Positions 1 through 7,217 of a stretch of DNA of 7,217 nt are shown here, in pieces. The stretch is from an uncultured Roseburia sp. (GTDB lineage: Bacteria > Bacillota > Clostridia > Lachnospirales > Lachnospiraceae). The first letter of the stretch is position 1. Each line of letters begins with the position of its first letter. The notes under the pieces are model-generated. The model ran no database searches. It saw only the letters and a program-made list of their open reading frames with translations, and was not told the DNA's origin. The stretch lies in the NCBI GenBank assembly GCA_947057405.1, contig CAMSEJ010000129.1:1-7217 (forward strand), in the 5' to 3' direction. The translations under genes and the position numbers were made by a program.

Positions 1-72
1 GGGTACAGTTGTCCATGCGACAAAGATAATATCATAAAAAATGAGCCGTTGCAACCGTCTTGGCCAAACTAT

Positions 73-831
73 TTAAAACTTCCTTCCCCTGCCTCCGAAT
101 TTGCGGCCGCCGGCCCCTCTGTGCACCGTGCTGCGGTTTGCGGGCCTTTTTACGTTTGTCCGTGCGGCGGGCGGCCTTCTGTAAGGCTGCCTGCGGTATC
201 CCGGCTGTCCGGCCGCAGGGCGGCGCCTGATTACTCTGCCGAGAAAAAAACCGCCTCCTGCGACTACCATCATAAGCAGGATATTTCCTGCCGTCCCAAG
301 GAACCCGTCCTTCTTGTCGGCCGCTGCCGCACTCTCCGGCATCCCCTTCGCATACATCTGTTCCGACTCGTACAGCATCAGATAAAGCGCCTGCGCATAA
401 TCCTCTTTTTGGGCCGCCGCATGGGCCTTTTCCAGAATATCGTCAAGCCGGCTGTCCGTTAAATAACGCTGTGCGTCGCCCGCGGTTGCAAGATACAGCT
501 CCCGGTTATCCAAATCCACCAGGCAGCTGATCCCGTCATCCCCTGCCGTAAAACTGTTAAAATATTCCTCGGACACCGTCCGCGCCGATTTCCCTTCTGC
601 GTCGCTGCAGGTCGCCACCACAACGTTCCAGCCGCTTTTTTCGGAAAGCTTCCCCGCGACATCATCTAACCAGTCCGCTTCCTCCTCCATCAGGATTTTT
701 GCATCGTCTGCAACCGTTACCTTACGCTTTTCTCCCGTCTCCCCTGCACGGCAGACCGAACTGCCCAAAAACAGGCACATACAGATTACACTGCATACCA
801 GTGCCATCCCGATTCTTTTCCTTTTCGTCAT
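73..831 (-). CDS. TPM-domain protein, secreted and membrane-anchored, with polybasic tail
   Basis: A 252-residue protein. A signal peptide (about 1-29: KRKR then a hydrophobic core) precedes a TPM domain (about 38-160), with SGWNVVVAT, the EEYFNSF helix, GDDGISCLVDLDNRELYLAT (98-117) and a helical AHAAAQKEDYAQALYLML end. A transmembrane helix follows (about 181-199), then about 50 residues with many Arg and Lys, no Asp or Glu, ending in two GRKF-like repeats. TPM domains occur in TLP18.3/Psb32 and in many bacterial membrane proteins; phosphatase activity is reported for some, and the bacterial role is mostly unknown. The ATG at 831 is chosen because AAAGAGG (847-841) lies 9 bases upstream; the in-frame ATG at 840 directly abuts it and is poorly placed. 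The gene starts one base after the prfB stop and is probably co-transcribed. The topology puts the TPM domain outside and the tail in the cytoplasm. Confidence 0.82.
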   Translation of the reverse strand: MTKRKRIGMALVCSVICMCLFLGSSVCRAGETGEKRKVTVADDAKILMEEEADWLDDVAGKLSEKSGWNVVVATCSDAEGKSARTVSEEYFNSFTAGDDGISCLVDLDNRELYLATAGDAQRYLTDSRLDDILEKAHAAAQKEDYAQALYLMLYESEQMYAKGMPESAAAADKKDGFLGTAGNILLMMVVAGGGFFLGRVIRRRPAAGQPGYRRQPYRRPPAARTNVKRPANRSTVHRGAGGRKFGGRGRKF

Positions 832-832
832 A

Positions 833-1964
833 CTATTCATCCTCTTTATTCATCGGTGCGCCTAAGGACAGCCACTTCAGATACCCGTTCATAAACAGGT
901 CAATCTTACCGTCCATCACGCTGTCTACATTCCCCGTCTCCACCCCGGTACGATGGTCTTTTACCATCGTATAAGGCTGCATCACATACGATCGGATCTG
1001 GTTACCCCATCCGATTTCCGTAACTTCTCCGCGGATTCCCGCCGCGATCCTGGCATTCTCCTGCTGTTTTAACAAAAACAGCTTTGCCTTTAACATCTGC
1101 ATTGCTTTTTCTTTATTCATGTGCTGAGAACGTTCATTCTGGCACTGCACCACAATCCCGCTTGGAAAATGCGTAATACGGATTGCCGAAGACGTCTTAT
1201 TAATATGCTGCCCTCCCGCGCCGCTCGAACGGTACGTATCAATCCGGATATCATCCTCTTTTACCTCGATATCCAGATCTTCCTCAATATCCGGCATCAC
1301 GTCGCAGGACACAAACGACGTCTGCCGCTTGCCCGCCGCGTTAAACGGCGAAATACGCACCAGGCGATGCACGCCTTTTTCGGATTTGAGATAACCGTAA
1401 GCATTTTCACCGTTCACCTGAAACGTAATCGACTTTATCCCGGCCTCTTCTCCGTCCAGCGAATCCAAAACCTCTACGCCAAAGCCTTTATCCGACGCCC
1501 ACCGCGTAAACATCCGGTACAGCATTGCCGCCCAGTCGCACGACTCCGTACCGCCTGCTCCCGCGTGCAGAGACACAATCGCATTGTCTCTGTCATACTC
1601 TCCGGATAAAAGCGTCTTCATGCGGATTTCTTCCAGCGTCTGCTCAAATTCGGCAAACTCGGTCTCCACTTCCTCTACCAGAGAAGCATCCTCTTCTTCA
1701 TTTGCCATTTCAATCAGCGTTTCAATATCCTCAAACTGTCCTTTTAATTTTGCATACGTTTCCACGTCGTCTTTCAGACTTTTTAATTCCTTCATTTTCT
1801 GCTGGGAGCTCTCCACCCGATCCCAGAAATCAGGGGCCTCCATTTCCCGCTCCAGCTCCTCAATACGCTGCTCCTTTGCAGCTAAGTCAAAGTGAATCCC
1901 TCACTTCCGCCAATGGTTCTTTGTATGCGTTCAGCATCTGTTTGTACTGATCCAATTCTACCAC
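833..1964 (-). CDS. prfB: Peptide chain release factor 2, made by programmed +1 frameshift
   Basis: RF2 recognises UGA and UAA and releases the finished peptide. The gene has two parts. Codons 1-25 start at GTG (1964), 6 bases after GAGGTG, and end at CTT (1892-1890) before an in-frame TGA (1889-1887). Skipping one T continues as GAC TTA GCT GCA and joins the long frame through DLAAKEQRIEELERE. The product is 376 residues, normal for RF2. The stop-recognition tripeptide SPF falls at 205-207 and the catalytic GGQ at 250-252, the same numbers as in Escherichia coli RF2, which supports both the start and the shift. Residue 246 is Ser, where E. coli K-12 has Thr. An annotation starting at the internal ATG (1843) would lose the first 40 residues. 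The gene ends in TAG one base before the TPM start. Synthesis is expected to be self-regulated: scarce RF2 lets the UGA pause and shift. Confidence 0.96.
1887..1906 (-). promoter_or_regulatory. prfB +1 frameshift site with internal Shine-Dalgarno and hairpin
   Basis: The slippery codon CTT (1892-1890) is followed by TGA C, the classical RF2 shift site. A GAGGG element (1902-1898) lies upstream, 5 bases from CTT; the E. coli spacing is 3. A perfect six-pair inverted repeat AAGTGA/TCACTT (1906-1901 and 1895-1890) with loop GGGAT encloses the element and ends on the slippery codon. The shift is required to join the two halves of the protein. Confidence 0.93.
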
Positions 1965-2023
1965 GCGTGTCACCTCTTTCTTTTTTTAATATTTTTATGG
2001 TTATTCTGTGCCTGGCTTTCAGG

Positions 2024-2040
2024 AAAAACCGCCCGGCGGC
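2024..2040 (-). terminator. Weak GC hairpin with T run between vanZ and prfB
   Basis: CCGC (2039-2036) pairs with GCGG (2032-2029) around a three-base loop, with one extra G-U pair, followed by TTTTT (2028-2024). A four- to five-pair stem is short for an efficient terminator, so it may be partial or chance within this G-rich stretch. The rest of the 102-base gap (1965-2066) holds a small CCTG/CAGG hairpin and an A/T-rich run before the prfB ribosome binding site; no clear promoter is seen. Confidence 0.3.
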
Positions 2041-2066
2041 GCCCCCCTTTCCTTCCGCCCCATTCC

Positions 2067-2561
2067 TTACATCCGCCGCCGTCTTATTCTCCCCCAGATC
2101 CACACCGCCAGCCAGGCCGCCGCCAGGCCCAAAAGCGCCCCCAGGCTGTCAATCCCCACATCCCGCACCTCTCCCGATCTCCCCTCAATAAACAGCTGAT
2201 GGAACTCGTCCGTCGCCGCATAAGCGGTCGCGCCGAGCCAGCCCCATATATAGGCCCTTTTCTTCCAGCGCGGATACTGCCATGCATTCGCCAGCAAAAT
2301 ACACGCCAAAACCGCATATTCTGTCATATGCGCCGCTTTCCTCACCGGATGCTGCCACGCCTCGGCATATCCTTTCAGCGTATCCTCCTCCCATTCCAGT
2401 GAAAATGCCTCGCTGATTCCTTCCGCCACCCGGTACGTAATCGACCCGCTGACCACGCTCGACTGCTCTGCCTTCTGCTGCGAAAACCCGAAAATCAACG
2501 CCATCCAGAGCACTGCCGCTGCGCATAAAATATATTTCCTCTTCTCAAGCAACCATGTCAT
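2067..2561 (-). CDS. VanZ-family membrane protein
   Basis: A 164-residue protein with four predicted membrane segments (about 10-27, 76-93, 103-118, 134-157). It carries the VanZ-family signature: IFGFSQQ (23-29) at the end of TM1, HPVRKAAHMTEY (71-82) before TM2, and TDEFHQLFIEGRSGEVRDVGID (117-138, core residues Asp118, His121, Gln122, Arg128, Asp134, Asp138). VanZ gives low-level teicoplanin resistance in enterococci; most chromosomal homologues have no proven role, and nothing here suggests a glycopeptide resistance cluster. The start codon overlaps the protease stop as ATGA. AAGGAG lies 14 bases upstream, rather far, so translation probably depends on coupling to the protease. The C-terminus ends in RIRRRRM, a cytoplasmic positive cluster consistent with inward topology. 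Confidence 0.92.
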   Translation of the reverse strand: MTWLLEKRKYILCAAAVLWMALIFGFSQQKAEQSSVVSGSITYRVAEGISEAFSLEWEEDTLKGYAEAWQHPVRKAAHMTEYAVLACILLANAWQYPRWKKRAYIWGWLGATAYAATDEFHQLFIEGRSGEVRDVGIDSLGALLGLAAAWLAVWIWGRIRRRRM

Positions 2562-3826
2562 TCCTGTGTAGAAATCTCCTTTTTCAGTACTTCTATCCCT
2601 TTTAATACCTGGTTATCCTGCATTTCGTCATACTCTCCTTCGGGATCCCCAAGGTATTCAAATTCCAGTTCCATATCCGGCGCAATCCCTGTGCCGTGGA
2701 TATTTTCCCCTTTGGGTGTAAAGTATTTTGCTGTCGTCAGCTTAATGGCGTCGCCGTCTTCCAACGGTATGATGGACTGCACCACGCCCTTTCCGAACGT
2801 CTTCGTGCCGATCAGGGTACCGTATTCAAAATCGCGGACTGCCCCCGCTAAAATCTCCGACGCGCTCGCGCTGTTGCCGTTAATCAATACCACCGTCGGA
2901 TAATCCATCTGATTTTCTTCGTCTGACGAATAAACCTGCCGTTTCCCGTATTTATCCTGTGTATATACCATCGTACCTTCCGGAAGCATAGCGTCCAAAA
3001 TCCCGTTGACTGCCGTAATCATGCCGCCCGGGTTATCCCGCACGTCTAAAAGCATTGCCTGCATCCCCTGCGTCTCCAGATCTTCGACCGCCTCTTCAAA
3101 CTGCCTGATTGTCGGCGCGCCGAATTCCAGAATGCGGATATAGCCGATATTGCCGTCTAACATCTTGTGATCTACCGTAGGCAGGTCAATGTTTGCACGC
3201 ATTACGTCAAATTCCAGATAATCCGGTTCGCCCTCCCGCATAATCTGTAAGTGCACCGTGGTCCCTTCTTCTCCCCGGATATGCGTCACCAGCTCGGAAA
3301 GCTCCATGCTGATTGATTCAATTTCCTCTACCTTAACAAGAATATCCTTATCCTTAAGCCCTGCCTCCTCTGCGGGCGATCCTTCGTATACATGGTCAAT
3401 CGTCACAATCATGGAATCCGGTTCCTGTTTGAGCTGCGCGCCGATCCCGTAATAATTCTGCGTAGCGGCAATCTGCAGATCCTCATGCTGCTGCGCCGTA
3501 TAATATTCGGTATACCGATCGTCCAGGCTTGCCAGCAGGCCCGCATACAGCCCGTTTGCCATCTCCTCTTCGTCCGTTTCGTCGTAGAAATAATAATTGA
3601 TCAGCTCTACCAGCTCCGCGATTTTTCCTACTACCTTATCGTTTAACAGGGACGGGCGCTTTACGCTGCTGCCGGCGCCTGCTACCGTAGTAAAAATCAT
3701 AACTGCCGCAAATCCCGTGATAAGCGTCCCGAACACCCCGGCGGCAACCCCTTTTGCAAACCTGCCGTCCCGCCTGTTTGGCTCCGGCATCTTCTCCTGC
3801 TCGCTGTTCCATTCCTCGAAGTCCAT
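2558..3826 (-). CDS. S41-family C-terminal processing protease with PDZ domain (CtpA/CtpB type)
   Basis: A 422-residue protein. A short charged cytoplasmic N-terminus (1-25) leads into one membrane anchor (about 26-51), then an N-terminal helical region with DDRYTEYYT (102-110), a PDZ domain (about 123-205) and the S41 core. The catalytic dyad is visible: Ser321 in NSASASEIL and Lys346 in TFGKG, with the 25-residue spacing of Prc and CtpB; substrate-binding DVRDNPGG (261-268) is intact. Such proteases cleave C-terminal tails of extracytoplasmic proteins; CtpB acts in sporulation signalling, and other members trim cell wall hydrolases. The ATG at 3826 is preferred because AGGA lies 8 bases upstream, whereas the earlier ATG (3880) has no ribosome binding site and lies in a hairpin. 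The last 30 residues are acidic then Lys-rich, beyond the core. Its stop overlaps the vanZ start (ATGA). Substrate unknown; one linked to FtsEX-controlled wall turnover is plausible but inferred. Confidence 0.93.
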   Translation of the reverse strand: MDFEEWNSEQEKMPEPNRRDGRFAKGVAAGVFGTLITGFAAVMIFTTVAGAGSSVKRPSLLNDKVVGKIAELVELINYYFYDETDEEEMANGLYAGLLASLDDRYTEYYTAQQHEDLQIAATQNYYGIGAQLKQEPDSMIVTIDHVYEGSPAEEAGLKDKDILVKVEEIESISMELSELVTHIRGEEGTTVHLQIMREGEPDYLEFDVMRANIDLPTVDHKMLDGNIGYIRILEFGAPTIRQFEEAVEDLETQGMQAMLLDVRDNPGGMITAVNGILDAMLPEGTMVYTQDKYGKRQVYSSDEENQMDYPTVVLINGNSASASEILAGAVRDFEYGTLIGTKTFGKGVVQSIIPLEDGDAIKLTTAKYFTPKGENIHGTGIAPDMELEFEYLGDPEGEYDEMQDNQVLKGIEVLKKEISTQE

Positions 3827-3871
3827 AGGTCTTTTCCTTTCCTTTCCAAAACTATGATGTACACAGAAATT

Positions 3872-3915
3872 CCCCGCCATACGGCAGGGGTATATTCAGA
3901 TACGGGCGTATCAGA
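3872..3915 (-). other. Two adjacent RNA hairpins in the ftsX-protease gap
   Basis: The first hairpin (3896-3915) has GATAC/GTATC arms around GCCC, plus two outer pairs beyond a T-T mismatch, and includes the ftsX TGA. The second (3872-3890) pairs CCCC with GGGG and GCC with GGC around a GTAT loop, with one bulged T. No T run follows, so neither is a standard terminator. An alternative in-frame ATG (3880) for the protease sits in the second hairpin's loop region. Possible roles are transcript processing, 3' protection of ftsEX mRNA, or none. Confidence 0.45.
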
Positions 3916-4808
3916 CATTTAAATGCTTGCGGATGGTAATTCGGCTTCCGATAAATCCAATCCCGACGCCAAGCACCAGTGCCACCGGAATTAATGTGCG
4001 AAACACCCCCTGGGCCGGAACGAAAGTAAGCAGCCTGCTTAAAAAGCTGAATTTCATTTCAATATACTGCGTAATCCGGTTGTAGAGCACGTAGAGGAAC
4101 ACCAGCGGCAAAATCGCGCCGATTAAGCCAATCAGCACCCCTTCCACAATAAACGGCGCACGTACAAACGCATCCGTCGCGCCAATCAGCTTCATAATCC
4201 CAATCTCGTCCCTGCGGACCGCAATCCCGGTTGTTACCGTATTGCTGATCAGAAATATCGCCACCAAAAACAAAATCAGGATGATACCGACCGAAATATA
4301 GCCGATCAGGCTGTTAAAATCCGACAGCGTATTGGCAACCGCAGCCGAATGACGCACCTCCCGCACGCCGTCTAAGCCCTTAAGGTAATCGACCAGCACC
4401 TGCTGCATGGACACATCGTTTAAATAAATCGCATAGCTTGCGGAATTGGCAAGCGGATTGTCTTCCCCAAAGCCTGCCGCCGCTTCGTCGCTGCCTTCAA
4501 AATACACATCCTTAAAAGCGCTCCAGGCTTCCTCGGCGGAGACGTATTTGTACTCGGATACCTCCACGCGTCCCTTAATCTGCCTGCCGATTTCTTCAAT
4601 CTGCGCCTGCGTCGCCCCTTCCTCAAAAAACACCGTAACCGCCACACCGGACTCCGCTTCCTTTACCATAGCCTGGAAATTCGTCACAATGGCAAAAAAC
4701 AGGCCGAACAGAAAAATACAGGCCGACATCGTCGCAATCGAAGCCAGGGAGAACATCTTGTTGCGCCAGATGTTGCTTACCCCCTGCCGGAACGTATAGG
4801 AAATGGTA

Positions 4809-4819
<11 letters not shown>
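3911..4819 (-). CDS. ftsX: Cell division permease-like protein FtsX
   Basis: A 302-residue membrane protein with FtsX topology: a short cytoplasmic N-terminus with the RQGVSNIWRNKMFSLASI entry segment, TM1 (about 25-47), an extracellular domain (about 48-171), TM2 (about 172-194), a cytoplasmic loop with RRDEIGIMKLIGAT (202-215), TM3 (about 222-245) and TM4 (about 275-292). The RRDEIGIMKLIGA coupling loop is characteristic of the FtsX/MacB permease family. The extracellular loop is where FtsX recruits a hydrolase or its activator. The ATG at 4819 is chosen: GGTGA lies about 5 bases upstream and the family commonly starts near MRI. An in-frame GTG three codons earlier (4828) is the alternative. 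It overlaps the end of ftsE. The gene ends in TGA inside a small hairpin; the protease gene follows after 84 bases. Confidence 0.96.
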
Positions 4820-5489
<670 letters not shown>

Positions 5490-5501
5490 GCATGCCTCCA
5501 A

Positions 5502-6590
5502 TCAATAATTCAAAGACTCCATATATTTCATGTACTCCACCACCATCAGGGCAATCTTAAACGTAATGGCATCCTCAAACACGCGCAGATCTAACCCCGT
5601 GCTCTTCTGCAGCTTATCCAGACGGTATACCAGCGTATTGCGGTGGATATACAGCTGGCGTGAAGTCTCCGAAACATTCAGGTTGTTCTCAAAAAATTTA
5701 TAAATAGTCGTCAGTGTCTCTTCGTCAAAATCATCCGGGGATTTGCAGTCAAAGATCTCTTTGATAAACATCTTGCACAGAGGAATCGGAAGCTGGTAAA
5801 TCAAACGCCCGATCCCAAGCGTCGAATACGCCACAATATTCTTTTCCTTAAAGAAAATCTTGCCGACATCAAGCGCCATGCGCGCTTCCTTGTAAGAACG
5901 GGAAACCTCCCGGATATCGCCGACAATCGTACCGTAGGCGATATGAATCTCCTGCCTTGTCTCGCCGCGGAACAAATCGAGTATCACCTCCGCGGTCTTA
6001 TTCAGGTCCTCATACGTCTCGTGCTCGGTCAGCTCCCGCACGACAATGATATCCTTCTCGTCCACCGCGGTCACGAAATTCTTGGACTTGCCGCCGTAAA
6101 TGCTCCGCACCTTCTCCAGATCATTCCCCTCCTTGTCACGGTTCGCCTCGATGATATAAACCACCCGGCGCACTTCCGTGTCAATGTGCAGCTTCTTGGA
6201 GCGGTTATAAATATCCACCAGAAGCAAATTATCCAAAAGCAGGTTCTTGATAAAATTGTCCTTGTCAAACCGTTCCTTGTAAGCAACCAAAAGGTTCTGA
6301 ATCTGGAATACGGCAATCTTGCCAATCATATAAACATCATCGTTGTCCCCGTCCGCAAGCAAAACGTATTCCAGCTGGTGCTCGTCAAACACCTTAAAGA
6401 ACTGGCATCCCATCATCACCTGCGAATCCGCCGGGGAATCCGCAAAATTCCCCGCCGCCTGCACATAACGCTCCGCATCCTGAAACGTCGCGGCCAGCAC
6501 CTTCCCCTCCATATCAATAATACACAAATCAATCCGAGCAATCCCCTTTAAGCCGTCAATCGTATTCTGCAATATCTGGTTTGAAATCAT
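5502..6590 (-). CDS. PucR/CdaR-family helix-turn-helix transcriptional regulator
   Basis: A 362-residue cytoplasmic protein. The N-terminal third (about 1-110) resembles the sugar-diacid recognition region of CdaR (an amphipathic helix, then RIDLCIIDMEGKVLAATF). The middle (about 135-250) resembles the degenerate GGDEF-like domain of PucR/CdaR proteins, with IAYGTIVGDIREVSRSYKEA as its typical segment. The C-terminus (about 292-350) is the PucR-type helix-turn-helix: a TIYKFFENNLNVSETSR helix followed by LYIHRNTLVYRLDKL. Family members are usually activators responding to small molecules such as glycerate, sugar diacids or purine breakdown products; the ligand here cannot be read. The start is chosen for its strong ribosome binding site; longer frame extensions would begin inside the terminator stem. 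Only 12 bases separate its stop from the ftsE ATG, so it is probably the first gene of the ftsEX transcript. That it regulates this cluster is inference. Confidence 0.85.
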   Translation of the reverse strand: MISNQILQNTIDGLKGIARIDLCIIDMEGKVLAATFQDAERYVQAAGNFADSPADSQVMMGCQFFKVFDEHQLEYVLLADGDNDDVYMIGKIAVFQIQNLLVAYKERFDKDNFIKNLLLDNLLLVDIYNRSKKLHIDTEVRRVVYIIEANRDKEGNDLEKVRSIYGGKSKNFVTAVDEKDIIVVRELTEHETYEDLNKTAEVILDLFRGETRQEIHIAYGTIVGDIREVSRSYKEARMALDVGKIFFKEKNIVAYSTLGIGRLIYQLPIPLCKMFIKEIFDCKSPDDFDEETLTTIYKFFENNLNVSETSRQLYIHRNTLVYRLDKLQKSTGLDLRVFEDAITFKIALMVVEYMKYMESLNY

Positions 6591-6597
6591 ATCCCAT

Positions 6598-6620
6598 TCT
6601 CCTTCTCGTAATCTCCTTCT
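6598..6620 (-). promoter_or_regulatory. Tandem Shine-Dalgarno sequences before the regulator
   Basis: The nine-base string AGAAGGAGA occurs twice with a 14-base period (6620-6612 and 6606-6598). The downstream copy puts AAGGAG about 8 bases before the ATG at 6590, which fixes that codon as the start. The upstream copy is too far away to serve the same ATG and has no start codon at good spacing. No promoter with convincing -35 and -10 boxes was found in 6591-6716. Confidence 0.6.
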
Positions 6621-6642
6621 TTCATTTTCGCATAAAATCGTG

Positions 6643-6684
6643 AAAAAATAAAGAGGAAACGCGATACTTTTTATGCATTTCCCC
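6643..6684 (-). terminator. Rho-independent terminator after the YitT gene
   Basis: On the minus strand GGGGAAATGC (6684-6675) pairs with GCGTTTCCTC (6662-6653). This gives a 10-bp stem with two G-U wobbles and a 12-base loop, followed at once by the T-rich run TTTATTTTTT (6652-6643). It begins 32 bases after the YitT stop and ends 52 bases before the regulator start. It is read as the end of the upstream transcript. No folding energy was computed. Confidence 0.75.
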
Positions 6685-6716
6685 AAATTTTATGATATGC
6701 TGCGATGGAAGAAGCG

Positions 6717-7217
6717 TTATTTGGGGCCGGAAACAAATCGTCCGGCGGCATCGGATCGCCCGTCATGTTCGATAAATCCTTCTCCCAATACCTCTCTGGC
6801 ATCGGACACAATCACAAACGCATTCCGATCAATCCCTACCACGATTTCCTTTAACGCCACAATTTCTTTTTTGGAAACCACACAATACAGCATACATTTT
6901 TCCCCGCCGGAATACATACCTTTCGCAAAAAGCCCCGTTACCCCGCGGTCTAACTGTTCCATCAGCTCTCCTGCCACCTCGTCGTACCGCTCTGTTATAA
7001 TAAATGCGGCTTTGGAGTATTTCATGCCTTCCATCAGCGCATCGGACACCTTCGAGGTGATAAAAATCGCAATCATTGCATACATCCCGCTTTTTAACCC
7101 GAACACAAAAATACCCGAAAGCACAATGACGCCGTCTATCGCCTCTAATATCTGCACCACCGAATAATGCCGCAGCTTCCGCTGGATCAGCACCGCCACC
7201 ATATCCGTCCCGCCGGT
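6717..7217 (-). CDS. YitT-family membrane protein with C-terminal DUF2179 domain (5' end outside window)
   Basis: The frame is open to the right edge, so only the last 166 residues are seen; the ATG at 7202 is internal, because the codons before it read TGGTD, the glycine-rich GGTD segment of YitT proteins. Two hydrophobic stretches follow (about residues 28-41 and 45-57 of the visible part), then a soluble DUF2179 domain (about 75-150) with the expected GVTGLFAKGMYSGG turn and the IDRNAF and GEGF blocks. YitT proteins are multi-pass inner membrane proteins of unknown function; DUF2179 resembles small ligand-binding domains. The C-terminal end (HDGRSDAAGRF) is a short tail beyond the domain. 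The gene ends in TAA and is followed by an intrinsic terminator, so it is probably transcribed separately from the regulator and ftsEX. Family assignment is confident; function is unknown. Confidence 0.88.
   Translation of the reverse strand, partial: TGGTDMVAVLIQRKLRHYSVVQILEAIDGVIVLSGIFVFGLKSGMYAMIAIFITSKVSDALMEGMKYSKAAFIITERYDEVAGELMEQLDRGVTGLFAKGMYSGGEKCMLYCVVSKKEIVALKEIVVGIDRNAFVIVSDAREVLGEGFIEHDGRSDAAGRFVSGPK

Noticed and set aside
1..72. Possible terminator after the TPM gene: GTTGCAAC palindrome followed by TTTTTT on the minus strand
   Set aside because: The palindrome has no room for a loop, and extended arms mismatch (GACGG against CGGCT). Only a T run is real; the actual end of the transcript is probably beyond the left edge or unmarked.
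49..462. 137-residue plus-strand open frame over the TPM gene
   Set aside because: Shadow of the GC-rich tail and domain region; low-complexity Pro/Arg/Cys composition and no family match that I recognise.
1121..1609. 162-residue plus-strand open frame inside prfB
   Set aside because: It is antisense to a confident, conserved gene, with Arg/His-rich composition typical of shadow frames.
1965..2066. Dedicated promoter for prfB
   Set aside because: The A/T-rich stretch near 1974-2000 offers -10-like strings but no -35 at proper spacing; I cannot support a call.
1882..2103. 73-residue minus-strand frame across the vanZ-prfB gap
   Set aside because: It overlaps the vanZ end and the prfB start in another frame, has no good ribosome binding site, and its residues look like out-of-frame translation.
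2067..2561. Glycopeptide resistance locus suggested by VanZ
   Set aside because: No vanA/H/X/S/R-type genes are present; VanZ-family proteins are common in Firmicute chromosomes without any link to resistance.
5943..6551. 202-residue plus-strand open frame
   Set aside because: It is the antisense shadow of the regulator gene; no family features and no ribosome binding site of note.
6556..6597. 13-codon reading frame (ATG at 6597, minus) overlapping the regulator start in another frame
   Set aside because: It looks like a leader peptide, but AAGGAG is only about 1 base from its ATG and the upstream copy is about 15 bases away, so neither is well placed.

Overview
The window looks like chromosomal housekeeping DNA from a low-to-mid-GC Gram-positive anaerobe, most likely a clostridium of the Lachnospiraceae type. 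This rests on the gene set, strong AGGAGG-type ribosome binding sites and protein flavour (FtsX, the CdaR/PucR-type regulator and the YitT protein resemble those of gut clostridia). The taxonomic call is inference. Every gene I accept lies on the minus strand, so reading order runs from high to low coordinates.

Reading order: (1) the C-terminal 166 residues of a YitT/DUF2179 membrane protein, running off the right edge, closed by a good intrinsic terminator (6643-6684). (2) A PucR/CdaR-type helix-turn-helix regulator (5502-6590). (3) ftsE (4809-5489) and ftsX (3911-4819), overlapping by 11 bases. (4) A membrane-anchored S41/PDZ processing protease of the CtpA/CtpB class (2558-3826), 84 bases after ftsX; the gap holds two small hairpins. 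(5) A VanZ-family membrane protein (2067-2561), coupled to the protease by an ATGA overlap. (6) prfB, release factor 2 (833-1964), split by a programmed +1 frameshift at CTT TGA C. (7) A secreted, membrane-anchored TPM-domain protein with a very basic tail (73-831), starting one base after the prfB stop.

The tight spacing suggests one long transcript from the regulator to at least vanZ, probably continuing to prfB and the TPM gene; a weak GC hairpin with a T run between vanZ and prfB could partly separate them. FtsEX is the ABC-type complex that controls peptidoglycan hydrolases at the septum or cell wall. The S41 protease, VanZ protein and TPM protein are all envelope proteins, so the block reads as an envelope/division cluster with a translation termination gene embedded in it.

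I found no mobile element, CRISPR array, tRNA or rRNA, and no clearly new system. The most rewarding items are the prfB recoding site, which has its own hairpin ending exactly on the slippery codon and a non-standard Shine-Dalgarno spacing; the absence of an EnvC/PcsB-type hydrolase gene between ftsX and the protease; a regulator leading the ftsEX cluster; and competing RNA pairings in the regulator's leader.
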